Shown here: one piece after another, positions 43,217-53,015 of the stretch | Position numbering within the stretch: the first letter of the stretch is position 1 | Layout: the number at the start of each line of letters is the position of its first letter | From: Actinostola sp. cb2023 | Taxonomy: Eukaryota > Cnidaria > Anthozoa > Actiniaria > Actinostolidae | Reading direction: 5' to 3' | DNA length: 64,000 nucleotides | NCBI GenBank assembly: GCA_033675265.1 | Contig: JAUJYZ010001076.1 | Coordinates: 1 to 64,000, forward strand | The notes under the pieces: generated by a model | Database searches by the model: none | Told to the model about the DNA's origin: nothing | The model's input: the letters and a program-made list of their open reading frames with translations, nothing else | Translations under genes and position numbers: made by a program

Positions 43217-44655
43217 AGTCACTGTGATTTGTACTATGCAGGGTTTGTTAAAAAAATTCAAATTTGTCCTTGCACGGTTAGGTACAGTCACTGTGATTTG
43301 TACTATGCAGGGTTTGTTAAACAAATTCAAAATTTGTCCTTGCACGGTTAGGTACAGTCACTGTGATTTGTACTATGCAGGGTTTGTTAAAAAAAATCAA
43401 ATTTGTCCTTGCACGGTTAGGTACAGTCACTGTGATTTGTACTATGCAGGGTTTGTTAAAAAATTCAAATTTGTCCTTGCACGGTTAGGTACAGTCACTG
43501 TGATTTGTACTATGCAGGGTTTGTTAAAAAATTCAAATTTGTCCTTGCACGGTTAGGTACAGTCACTGTGATTTGTACTATGCAGGGTTTGTTAAAAAAA
43601 ATCAAATTTGTCCTTGCACGGTTAGGTACAGTCACTGTGATTTGTACTATGCAGGGTTTGTTAAAAAAAATCAAATTTGTCCTTGCACGGTTAGGTACAG
43701 TCACTGTGATTTGTACTATGCAGGGTTTGTTAAACAAATTCAAATTTGTCCTTGCACGGTTAGGTACAGTCACTGTGATTTGTACTATGCAGGGTTTGTT
43801 AAAAAAAATCAAATTTGTCCTTGCACGGTAGGTACAGTCACTGTGATTTGTACTATGCAGGGTTTGTTAAACAAATTCAAATTTGTCCTTGCACGGTTAG
43901 GTACAGTCACTGTGATTTGTACTATGCATGCAGGGTTTGTTTAAAAAAATCAAATTTGTCCTTGCACGGTTAGGTACAGTCACTGTGATTTGTACTATGC
44001 AGGGTTTCTTAAACAAATTCAAATTTGTCCTTGCACGGTTAGGTACAGTCACTGTGATTTGTACTATGCAGGGTTTGTTAAAACAAATTTGTCCTTGCAC
44101 GGTTAGGTACAGTCACTGTGATTTGTACTATGCAGGGTTTATTAAAAAAATTCAAATTTGTCCTTGCACGGTTAGGTACAGTCACTGTGATTTGTACTAT
44201 GCAGGGTTTGTTAAACAAATTCAAATTTGTCCTTGCACGGTTAGGTACAGTCACTGTGATTTGTACTATGCAGGGTTTGTTAAAAAAAATCAAATTTGTC
44301 CTTGCACGGTTAGGGACAGTCACTGTGATTTGTACTATGCAGGGTTTGTTAAAAAAAATCAAATTTGTCCTTGCACGGTTAGGTACAGTCACTGTGATTT
44401 GTACTATGCAGGGTTTATTAAAAAAATTCAAATTTGTCCTTGCACGGTTAGGTACAGTCACTGTGATTTGTACTATGCAGGGTTTGTTAAACAAATTCAA
44501 ATTTGTCCTTGCACGGTTAGGTACAGTCACTGTGATTTGTACTATGCAGGGTTTGTTAAAAAAAATCAAATTTGTCCTTGCACGGTTAGGGACAGTCACT
44601 GTGATTTGTACTATGCAGGGTTTGTTAAAAAAAATCAAATTTGTCCTTGCACGGT
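43217..44655. repeat. Higher-order minisatellite, ~68-bp unit
   Basis: About 21 copies of a unit: CTGTGATTTGTACTATGCAG, GGTTTGTTAAA, a variable A-run with TCAAATTTGTCCTT, then GCACGGTTAGGTACAGTCA. Length differences are mostly in the A-run. Long open frames on both strands here are repeat artefacts. Confidence 0.95.
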
Positions 44656-44834
44656 ACTTCCAATTACTAACTACATTTATTTTGTAGAAGAGTAATAATA
44701 TATGATACTTGTCTGGAACTGCAAGTGGACAATATTGTTCATTTGATTAAGATGTGATCAAACCACAAAAAAAAAATTGCAAAAGGTATTACAATAGATA
44801 TTACCTCAACCTGTCCTACCTCCACATTTATTTA

Positions 44835-46462
44835 TTCTGTATCAAAGCTGCATTTCATGTATATATGACTTAATAAGACAGCTACTATTTATTATAGAAC
44901 TTTTTATTCTGTATCAAAGCTGCATTTCATGCATATATGACTTAATAAAACAGCTACTATTTATTATATAACTTTTTATTCTGTATCAAAGCTGCATTTC
45001 ATGTATATATGACTTAATAAGACAGCTACTATTTATTATTTAACTTTTTATTCTGTATCAAAGCTGCATTTCATGTACCGGTATATATAACTTAATATGA
45101 CAGGTACTATTTATTATATAACTTTTTATTCTGTATCAAAGCTGCATTTCATGTACCGGTATATATAACTTAATATAACAGCTACTATTTATTATATAAC
45201 TTTTTATTCTGTATCAAAGCTGCATTTCATGTATATATAACTTAAATGACAGCTACTATTTATTATATAACTTTTTATTCTGTATCGAAGCTGCATTTCA
45301 TGTACCAGTATATATAACTTAATAAGACAGGTACTATTTATTATAGAACTTTTTATTCTGTATCAAAGCTGCATTTCATGTACCGGTATATATAACTTAA
45401 TATGACAGGTACTATTTATTATAGAACTTTTTATTCTGTATCAAAGCTGCATTTCATGTACCGGTATATATAACTTATATGACAGCTACTATTTATTATA
45501 TAACTTTTTATTCTGTATCAAAGCTGCTTTTCATGTACCGGTACATGTATATATAACTTAATATGACAGCTACTATTTATTACATAACTTTTTATTCTGT
45601 ATCAAAGCTGCATTTCATGCATATATAACTTAATATGACAGCTACTATTTATTATATAACTTTTTATTCTGTACCAAAGCTGCATTTCATGCATATATAA
45701 CTTAATATGACAGCTACTATTTATTATATAACTTTTTATTCTGTATCAAAGCTGCATTTCATGCATATATAACTTAATATGACAGCTACTATTTATTATA
45801 TAACTTTTTATTCTGTACCAAAGCTGCATTTCATGCATATATAACTTAATATGACAGCTACTATTTATTATATAACTTTTTATTCTGTATCAAAGCTGCT
45901 TTCATGTATATATAACTTATATGACAGCTACTATTTATTATAGAACTTTTTATTCTGTATCAAAGCTGCATTTCATGTATATATGACTTAATAAGACAGC
46001 TACTATTTATTATAGAACTTTTTATTCTGTATCAAAGCTGCATTTCATGCATATATGACTTAATAAAACAGCTACTATTTATTATATAACTTTTTATTCT
46101 GTATCAAAGCTGCATTTCATGTATATATGACTTAATAAGACAGCTACTATTTATTATTTAACTTTTTATTCTGTACCAAAGCTGCATTTCATGCATATAT
46201 AACTTAATATGACAGCTACTATTTATTATAACTTTTTATTCTGTATCAAAGCTGCATTTCATGTGCCGGTATATATAACTTAATATGACAGCTACTATTT
46301 ATTATATAACTTTTTATTCTGTACCAAAGCTGCATTTCATGCATATATAACTTAATATGACAGCTACTATTTATTATATAACTTTTTATTCTGTATCAAA
46401 GCTGCATTTCGTGTTTTAATAAGACAGCTACTATTTATTATATAACTTTATTCTGTATCAGT
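44835..46462. repeat. Tandem array, ~70-bp unit
   Basis: About 22 units: TTTTTATTCTGTATCAAAGC, TGCATTTCATG, a variable TATATA segment (with or without ACCGGT), AACTTAATATGACAGCTACT, ATTTATTATATAAC. Variants recur in blocks (for example the same order of GTATATATGA/GCATATATGA units at 44855-45010 and 45960-46130), so larger segments were duplicated. Non-coding. Confidence 0.95.
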
Positions 46463-47480
46463 GGTACTTACAAATGTAAGTGAGTGGTTTTATTTACTCA
46501 TTGAAAAAAATAATAATAATAAGTATTGGGAGCATAATACTATTGTCTCTATGCTCTTACAAAACTAGCAACACTAATATATAAATAAATAAAATAAAGA
46601 TCCAATATTATAAACTGTCTGAGTACTACCCATAGTGTTTTGCATTATAATAGCAAACTCTAATTATATTGTTACTTTTACTCCCAGATACATGTTACTT
46701 TTAGAGTAAATGAAACCACTCGAATTTGTTTACCTTTAAAATAATTTTATTGATACATATATACTTCTGACTATTTATCAGAGCAATGTAAAATGTACTT
46801 GTTACATGTACATAAAACAAAATAAACATCTTGGCTCTAGAAAGTGTTACCATTGTTGTTTCTTTGTAGCAAAAAGGCTTGATACTCCGAAAGTGAAATT
46901 AATGAAAATGGGAAGCTTGGGTGGCAATAAAAACGAACTAATGAGATGAGTGTTGGGTATACAGAATATAGAATGTAGTAACAAGTGAGTTTGAGAGTCA
47001 TGAATATGTCCCCACTAGTGAGATGAGTATTGGGTGTATAGAATATAGAATGTAGTAAGAAGTGAGAGTCGTGCACCCAATTACAGTAGCAATACTGCTA
47101 AATACAGACACATTAAAAAAGTGATTTATTTATTATGGAATTGGCTTAATATGGCTGTCATACTGTTCTTGACGTTGAGGTTCTACAGTACCTAAAAGAA
47201 AAATAAATAGCATTGTAAAAACCACTCATATCGCTCAATGCCTAATTGATTGATTTCTTTGACTAAGCTTAATTCTATTTAGAGATAAATTATTAAACTG
47301 TGAGACTGAGAGCATTTATATTTTAAGCATAAGCTTATCTTACATTTACAATAGCAAAATGTTTTACTGATGAGTCAAACGTCACAACATAAAAGCCCTA
47401 AAATTACTGTTGGGCGTAAATAAAGAAATATACTTAAGCTTAAGCTTATATATTTTTTCAGAGAAAGTTTAAGTTATTAA
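46463..47480. other. Element F right arm, mostly non-coding
   Basis: AT-rich. A ~60-bp segment around 46930-46985 (AGATGAGTGTTGGGTATACA) is repeated at 47020-47070. No gene I can support. Confidence 0.45.
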
Positions 47481-47490
47481 CTTATTATAA

Positions 47491-47566
47491 GCTTACTTAC
47501 CATACATACGAGTGTTCTTCTGTTCCCGGGGACTGTTGCTTTTTCCTTCAAAATATCCGCCATCGA
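47491..47566 (-). CDS. Possible short first exon near the right end of F (minus)
   Basis: ATG on the minus strand near 47562 gives MADILKEKATVPGNRRTLVC and runs to a good donor (ATG|GTAAGTAAG). A possible downstream exon at about 47145-47195 follows a CTTTTAG acceptor. Too short for identification; recorded because the donor is strong and it lies just inside the TIR. Confidence 0.25.
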
Positions 47567-47786
47567 CACCTTTTCCTCTCACAACCATCTCCAAAATCCA
47601 ACTTAACTAATGTCTCCCCTATTCTTCACCAAAATAATATTTTACTCGTCAAATTCGCTGAACAAATGCTCTGAAACATCATCGCTTGTTTATACAGGCC
47701 GCCATTTTGTTCTACGTTCATGCGCTAAACCGCTGGCCAACTTGTCTGGCGAACCCGGCGATTTTTGAAGCTTGTGGGCCCAACGT

Positions 47787-49272
47787 GTTTGGTGTGTTCA
47801 CCTCTCCAACGCCGAAGACGACGCATAAGGCACAGGAAAAACTGTCGTCCCTAAAACGTGACTGCTCCCTCTTTTCACGACTTTTTATATCCTGCCAAAC
47901 AAGAGAGGGCAACCTTGATAATTTTTTTGAGCATGAAAATCAGGGATGTCCCCCGTCACTGTCGAAACTTGGTAAACTGCTTCTTCCAAGCAAGAAGTCA
48001 GAATTGGCCGAGTGCCTCCAGTCTTTCACTACTCCACAGTCAAAGATGCCTGACGATGTTGATGCTATCATTGTTGACGGTGCTGTTGTCGTTAACATGA
48101 TAAAGCCACGATCACAAAGAACTTTTGCAGACTATTCCACACAGTCATTCCTCCCTTATGTCCAATCCCAGCTTCGCCATGTGAAACGTGTTGACATAGT
48201 CTGGGACGAGTACTTTGAGACCAGCCTCAAAGCAACCACAAGAGACAAACGGGGACTTGGCTCCAGGCGGCGCGTACAGCCCAATAACCCATTACCACGC
48301 AATTGGCAACAATTCTTGCGTAATGATGAAAACAAGCGGGAGCTTTTCAGATTTCTTGCCGAGTGTGCTTCAGTTCTGGGAGGTGAGAAACAAGTTATAA
48401 CAACGTATGGAAGTGAAGTCTTATGCACTCCACCTCGAGACGACACATCAACACTCAGTCCCTGCACACAAGAAGAAGCAGACACTAGGATGATTTTGCA
48501 TGCTGCTGACGCCATTCAGCAAGGTTATCGCAAGGTAGTGTTACGCACAGTTGACACTGATGTGCTGGTATTAGCAACAGCTTTCGCCGGGCAGCTGCAG
48601 GATAAACTAGCACAGGTTTGGTTAGCACTTGGAACTGGCGTACACTTGCGATACATTGCAGCGCGTGATATATCGAGAAGTCTGGGCTCTGATATGTCTA
48701 AGTGTTTGCCATTCTTTCATGCGTTCACGGGCTGCGACACTGTATCCAGTTTTGCAGGAAAAGGGAAGAAAACCGCTTTTACTACATGGAAGTCATGCCC
48801 AGCTGTTACAGAATCCTTCCTGGAGTTGACCGAACGACCCACTCAAATAAGTGACGAATGTCTTGCACGTCTGGAGCGTTTCGTGGTCGTAATGTACGAC
48901 AGGACCAGCACCAAGACCAGCGTGAACGAGGCAAGGAAGCAGCTCTTTACTCAGCAAGGCAGGGCATTTAATGCCATTCCACCTTCCAGGGCTGCTTTAC
49001 TGCAACATGCAAAGAGAGCTACTTACCAAGCCGGGTACTGTTGGAGCCAAGCACTCACCCCAAGTCCAGATCTTCCTTGTCCAGATAAATGGGGATGGGT
49101 CTTCAAGGAAGGATGGCAACCATTCTGGACAACACTGCCTGACATCACAGCATCGTGCCGTGAGCTTGTACGATGCAGGTGTAAGAAAGGATGTCGAGCA
49201 AACTGTTCCTGTGTCAAGGCAGCACTGAAGTGCTCAGCTCTATGCAGCTGCAGTGATAACTGTAATAACTGA
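47787..49272 (+). pseudogene. Element E protein, C-terminal third (XPG/PIN-like motif)
   Basis: Continues the E protein after element F: GVFTSPTPKTTHKAQ, then LKRDCSLFSRLFISCQTREG and FFEHENQGCPPSLSKLGKL. Downstream are VDAIIVDGAVVVNMI, LPYVQSQLRHVKRVDIVWD, then CTQEEADTRMILHAADAI and VVLRTVDTDVLVLATAF, a Glu-x-Asp / Asp-x-Asp pair in the arrangement of XPG-I/PIN nuclease active sites. FHAFTGCDTVSSFAGKGKK follows, and the end is a Cys-rich CRCKKGCRANCSCVKAALKC module. No stop or shift in this part. Total E coding length with 31400-34470 is about 1,520 codons. The nuclease call is motif-based inference. Confidence 0.65.
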
Positions 49273-49399
49273 CTAGTAATAGTGACTACTTGTAAAACCT
49301 TGATTATAAATGACATGTGTAGTCATAACCAACTGTGAGCTGTAAAAGTTTTTAGGATTAAAAAAAAGTAAACATGTGGAACTCTTTCAGAGTTTCTTT

Positions 49400-49910
49400 A
49401 AGTGCTTTTCACTTCCGGTATAGATTTGTATCAATCAAAAAATCATTTGTTTCTCTAACTGGCCCTGTCAGTCTGCCCTTTTAGAACAGAGAATGTATCC
49501 TTAAAAGTCTTCATTCAATCTGTTTTCAATTTTCAATGTTTTCAGGAAAAAAAGGGTTTTTCACTTCCGGTTGAAATGGAGGCCATTTTCGAAATTTCCC
49601 AAATTCAGAAATTTATCACATTTTCCAAGGAACTATCAATATTTCTGTACTCACAACATTTCATCAATCTCTAAATCGATAATTATTGATTTTGGAACTA
49701 ATGCAAGTGTGTTTAGGCCAATTCTGGTGTAAGCACTTTTCACTTCCGGTTCAAAATGGCCGCCATTTTGAAAATCGGCCTTAACTCGTAAACCTATTGG
49801 TTTTCGCGGTGGCACCATATCCATATTTAATAAACACATAAAAGTCCATCTTTCCACCAAATTTGGTGCTTTTAACCCAAAGTGCACAATTTTCTCACAT
49901 AACCGCCTAA
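49400..49910 (-). repeat. Element E right terminal inverted repeat
   Basis: Read on the minus strand from 49910: TTAGGCGGTTATGTGAGAAA then GTGCACTTTGGGTTAAAAGC, matching 27345 onward. Three subrepeats of TCACTTCCGGT with CCATTTT nearby lie at about 49410, 49560 and 49737. The end touches the 3' end of the 5S gene. Confidence 0.65.
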
Positions 49911-50028
49911 CTATACAGCACCAGGTATTCCCAGGCGGTCACCCATCCACGTACTAACCTGGCCCTACCGGGCTTGACTGCGGTGATCGGACGAGAACCG
50001 GTTTTTTCCCGGTGGTATGACCGTAGCC
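49911..50028 (-). rRNA. 5S rRNA: 5S ribosomal RNA gene
   Basis: The minus strand reads GGCTACGGTCATACCACCGG, then AAAAAACCGGTTCTCGTCCG, ATCACCGCAGTCAAGCCCGG, and the C-box region GTTAGTACGTGGATGGGTGA, CCGCCTGGGAATACC, ending GGTGCTGTATAG: 118 nt, complete and close to animal 5S. Internal A, IE and C boxes are readable. The ordinary 3' end is GTAGGC; here TATAG runs into the element E terminus, so E is inserted at or just beyond the 3' end. No T-run terminator follows. It may be a pseudogene or an isolated 5S copy. Confidence 0.85.
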
Positions 50029-50490
50029 AGGCTTTGCTGAGCAATCGACACTAGACCTAGGCTTGTCCGATATACTTCAAATTTGGTGTGGTGATAGCTC
50101 TCGATGAGTGAAACGTATTGACCAAGTTTGGTGAAGATCGAGTCAGGAGGGTTGAAGTTACGGCCTGTTAAACACCAAAAGTCGGCCATTTTGTCGAACT
50201 TTGAGAAGCTCTAACTCAGCCGTTTTTGAATCTATCTCAATTCTGTCAACTGGAGCTGAACAAGAGTCTCAAGATGTACCTTGCCTGTGAATAAAATCGT
50301 GATATGTTGTTTGCCGGTTCGCTTGTCGTGAAGTTTTCAAAACCACTATGTACTGACTGTAGCTACACTAGATGCAAACTCTTACTTGGTTTTTGGACTA
50401 AGTCAAGTTATGCAACTTCGTTAATATACAAGCTATTGAGTTGAAACTTTCACACAATCTGCCGGTTAGGGATAGTGATATACTGACGAA
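50029..50490. other. Non-coding flank of 5S
   Basis: No gene seen. CTTCAAATTTGGTGTGGTG and related TTTGGTG words resemble parts of the element E terminus, so more repeat sequence is likely here. Confidence 0.4.
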
Positions 50491-52360
50491 GTTTCGTAGT
50501 AATTGATGCGCATGCGTGGACATGAGAGCCGTTTACATTTTTTGTCAACATGTTGATTTTTGCTGACTTTCGTTAACGTGGATTTTCTCGCTGGTTTTAA
50601 AGACAAACTTAACGATATTTTCAGAACATTTTGTATTCGACTATATCTTTAGGCTGTGAAAGTTTGAATGTATTGCTTTGCATAGTTTTGATTTTAGAAA
50701 ATTTTAGAATTTCAAAGTCAGCCAAAAACGACACATGTCAAAGGAAGTTCATGGACACACTACTACGTTTGGGGAAACAAAACTACATTCGCAGTAAAGG
50801 CCATTCCTTTGTAATGTCAAAATCTGCAATTAGTGCCGTCATTTTTACGTGTTCTTGATCACGTGACCGTTTGTTTGTAAAGGTCCGAAACACGTTCAAT
50901 TTTCATATAGACGTTACGCTTGATATGTTATTCTTCACTAATACCCGTCAAATTTTAGTATGTTATGTACCTTAATGAACTTAACATATTAGCTCAGTTT
51001 TAACTCACAATATTTTAAAGCGCATGCGTGGCGATTTTTTAACTGATTTTCGTTTAACGTAAGCTAAAAAAATAATAGTGCAACCTGCAGCTTGTAGTTT
51101 TCTTGTGCTAATAGACATTGATATTATGGCAAAAGTTGCAAAAGAGAGTTGGATTTGGATTAGAACTCAGTGCGTTATGGCGTGATAAATATTTGGGCAG
51201 CGGTAACTTTAGTTCACATTAGGGTTTCATATTACTTTGTCATTTCTTAGAGTACGCTCACGAAATACAAATATGTTATGAACACTATTGAGCACTATAA
51301 GTATTACGAGTTTCACGCCAAATTAATCAGCTGCGCATGCGCTAGCTGTCAGCAAATTAAGTGAGCCCGCGCTATTTTCGCCGTGTAAAAACCGCCTTAA
51401 ACAATGTTTTTGACTCCAGTTTTCACGAAATATGTTTAGCTGATAAAGACAAAGTTGCCACAAAAATTTGGTGATTGTACATTGTAACGTCGTAGAGATA
51501 AGGCCATTTATTTATTTGGTCAGCGGTCGACGACATTGCAAAATACGGTTTCACTTTTATTTCCTTATATCTGGCTGTACGTCAACGAAACTTCGATATG
51601 TTATTAACAACGTTGGGTAGAAGATATGATCGCAGTTTCGTGTCAATTACAGTAGCTGCGCATGCGTCAGATGTCAGTAAATTTTGTTGAGCCCGCGCTA
51701 TTTTCATCCCGTAAAAACCGCTTTATTGAACGTTTTGAAAGACAGTCTTCACATTGTATGTTCATGTGGATAAGATAAAGCTCTCACAAAAATTTGATTG
51801 TTACCCAGTTAAACGCCGAGGAGTTTATGGCCTAATAATATTTCGGTCAGCGGTAATTATAGTCTACAATTTGTTTTGCGATAGTTCAGTTAATTATAAG
51901 TTGTATTTAATGAAACTCATACGGTGAGGTAAGCTGTACGTGGGCAAAACGCAGCCGATATAAAAAATGATTTCAATGTAATGCGCATGCGCAATGGTAG
52001 TCACAATATAGCGAGCCCGCAATACTCGTTTTTTCTGAAACAGCCTTAACGACAGTTTTGAAAACTCTTCTTTCGCACACTTATTGTCCTTATAAAAGCG
52101 AGTAATTTGTATTAGTTTGGTTAACTTTGGTTATACCCTGTATGATTTAATGCTTTCTCGGTCATTTTTAACCCTAACCTTCAGATGTGTTTAATAGTGA
52201 ATGCAATTGCGCAATACCCATCAAAACTACCGTATGTGATTGAAAATCGATCATAAAGCATATATCTACTAAAAACATTGCTTTATTGTCATTTCCTGCA
52301 AAAAATTGGGTCGAAAATAGGCGAAGTTTAAACATTCACTACTTCTGCGCATGCGCACTA
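50491..52360. repeat. Diverged ~320-bp tandem repeats marked by GCGCATGCG
   Basis: The palindrome-rich word GCGCATGCG recurs at about 50508, 51021, 51333, 51658, 51981 and 52346. Three consecutive units also share GAGCCCGCGCTATTTTC or variants, then GTAAAAACCGC-TT about 35-60 bp later. Spacing is ~315-360 bp (one ~515). Units are heavily diverged, indicating an old satellite. No coding frame. Confidence 0.75.
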
Positions 52361-53015
52361 TAATACTTGAATCACTCAACATATGTTGCTCATAGTCTTA
52401 TATAAATCATTAATGGTTAGGAGTTACAAGTTTCAGTTGTCAAGTATAAGTAAACTGCGTGGAAATCCAACTCGTTTATACCAAAACTCCCCATTTGTCC
52501 TTAAATTGACAACGTACCACCCCTCCCTTCTCTTCAGCTGCAGTACTTACAGTCCTGTTAAGACGTGTTTTTACAGCTCTCTGGTTTATGCGTTCACAGT
52601 CCCTTTCATTAGTTGGTCGACAAAATCAATCATAAGCATTGTATTTGTAAGGTAAGTAAACACTAGAAAGTTAAATGTTTTTTAAAGTTTAACACATATT
52701 TGACCGAAATTCGTGTGATTTAGTTCAGCTGTCTCTCATTACGAACGACAGTGGCCATTGTAAGTGAAAAAAAAAATAGATAGGGAAGGGTGGGTAGGTA
52801 TGTTTTCTTCATCATGTTTGATTATTCAGTTTTAGCTAAAAACAACACAGTTTTGATACTGATTACGCCTTTTATTCCAGACGTAAAGGAGTAAAGGAAT
52901 GCCTAGGCGTGATATGGATTAATAATACATTATTATTAATTATTGATTTTCCGTGGGGCAATCCAGGGGGGGGGCGCGGTGTACTATTTCTTAACGTAAT
53001 TTTATGTCTTTTAGA
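52361..53015. other. Upstream of the YR gene, possible promoter region
   Basis: No gene recognised. It includes an 8-G run at 52969-52976 and a pyrimidine-rich stretch (CTTTTAG) just before the candidate start codon at 53016, which could also be a splice acceptor from an earlier 5' exon. Confidence 0.4.

Larger units (their letters stand above)
34471..47782. mobile_element. Element F: 13.3-kb TIR transposon with ACGT target duplication
   Basis: The ends are inverted: CGGGCCCATACAGCC-GAAAAA-CGCCGGG at the left and TGGGCCCACAAGC-TCAAAAA-CGCCGGG read inward from the right. ACGT occurs on both sides (34467-34470 and 47783-47786). Removing F and one ACGT restores the reading frame of element E exactly. 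Contents: AT-rich left arm; minus-strand exons at 37674-38191 and 39443-39685; plus-strand coiled-coil gene (40130-40816) and DDE-like gene (40844-42708); two tandem arrays (42699-44655 and 44835-46462); and a possible minus-strand short exon near 47562. Superfamily undetermined. Confidence 0.8.
27345..49910. mobile_element. Element E: large TIR transposon (Academ-like candidate), nested
   Basis: The left end (27345-~27750) and right end (~49400-49910) are inverted relative to each other: both begin with AGGCGGTTATGTG followed by a shared GTGCACTTTGGGTTAAAAGC block, and both contain recurring ACCGGAAGTGAAA/CATTTTGG subrepeats. Between them is one plus-strand coding region (31400-34470 plus 47787-49272). 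Two other elements are nested: PIF/Harbinger (28317-31099) and F (34471-47782). Without them E would be about 6.5 kb. Target duplication is not clear (CTAT on both sides is possible). An Academ-type assignment rests on the XPG/PIN-like motif only. Confidence 0.6.

Noticed and set aside
42699..44655. CRISPR-like array of regular repeats
   Set aside because: Units are directly abutting or have repeat-derived interiors, with no unique spacers, and the DNA is eukaryotic.
43154..44695. Open frames up to 255 codons on both strands (CTMQGLLKK, NKPCIVQITVTVPNRA)
   Set aside because: They are repeat artefacts of the 68-bp array, open in several frames at once.
48156..48515. Antisense frames opposite the element E C-terminal protein
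   Set aside because: They are shadows of the conserved plus-strand coding region.
52383..52655. 90-codon plus-strand frame upstream of the YR gene
   Set aside because: Hydrophobic, AT-driven composition without domain or splice link to the YR exons.
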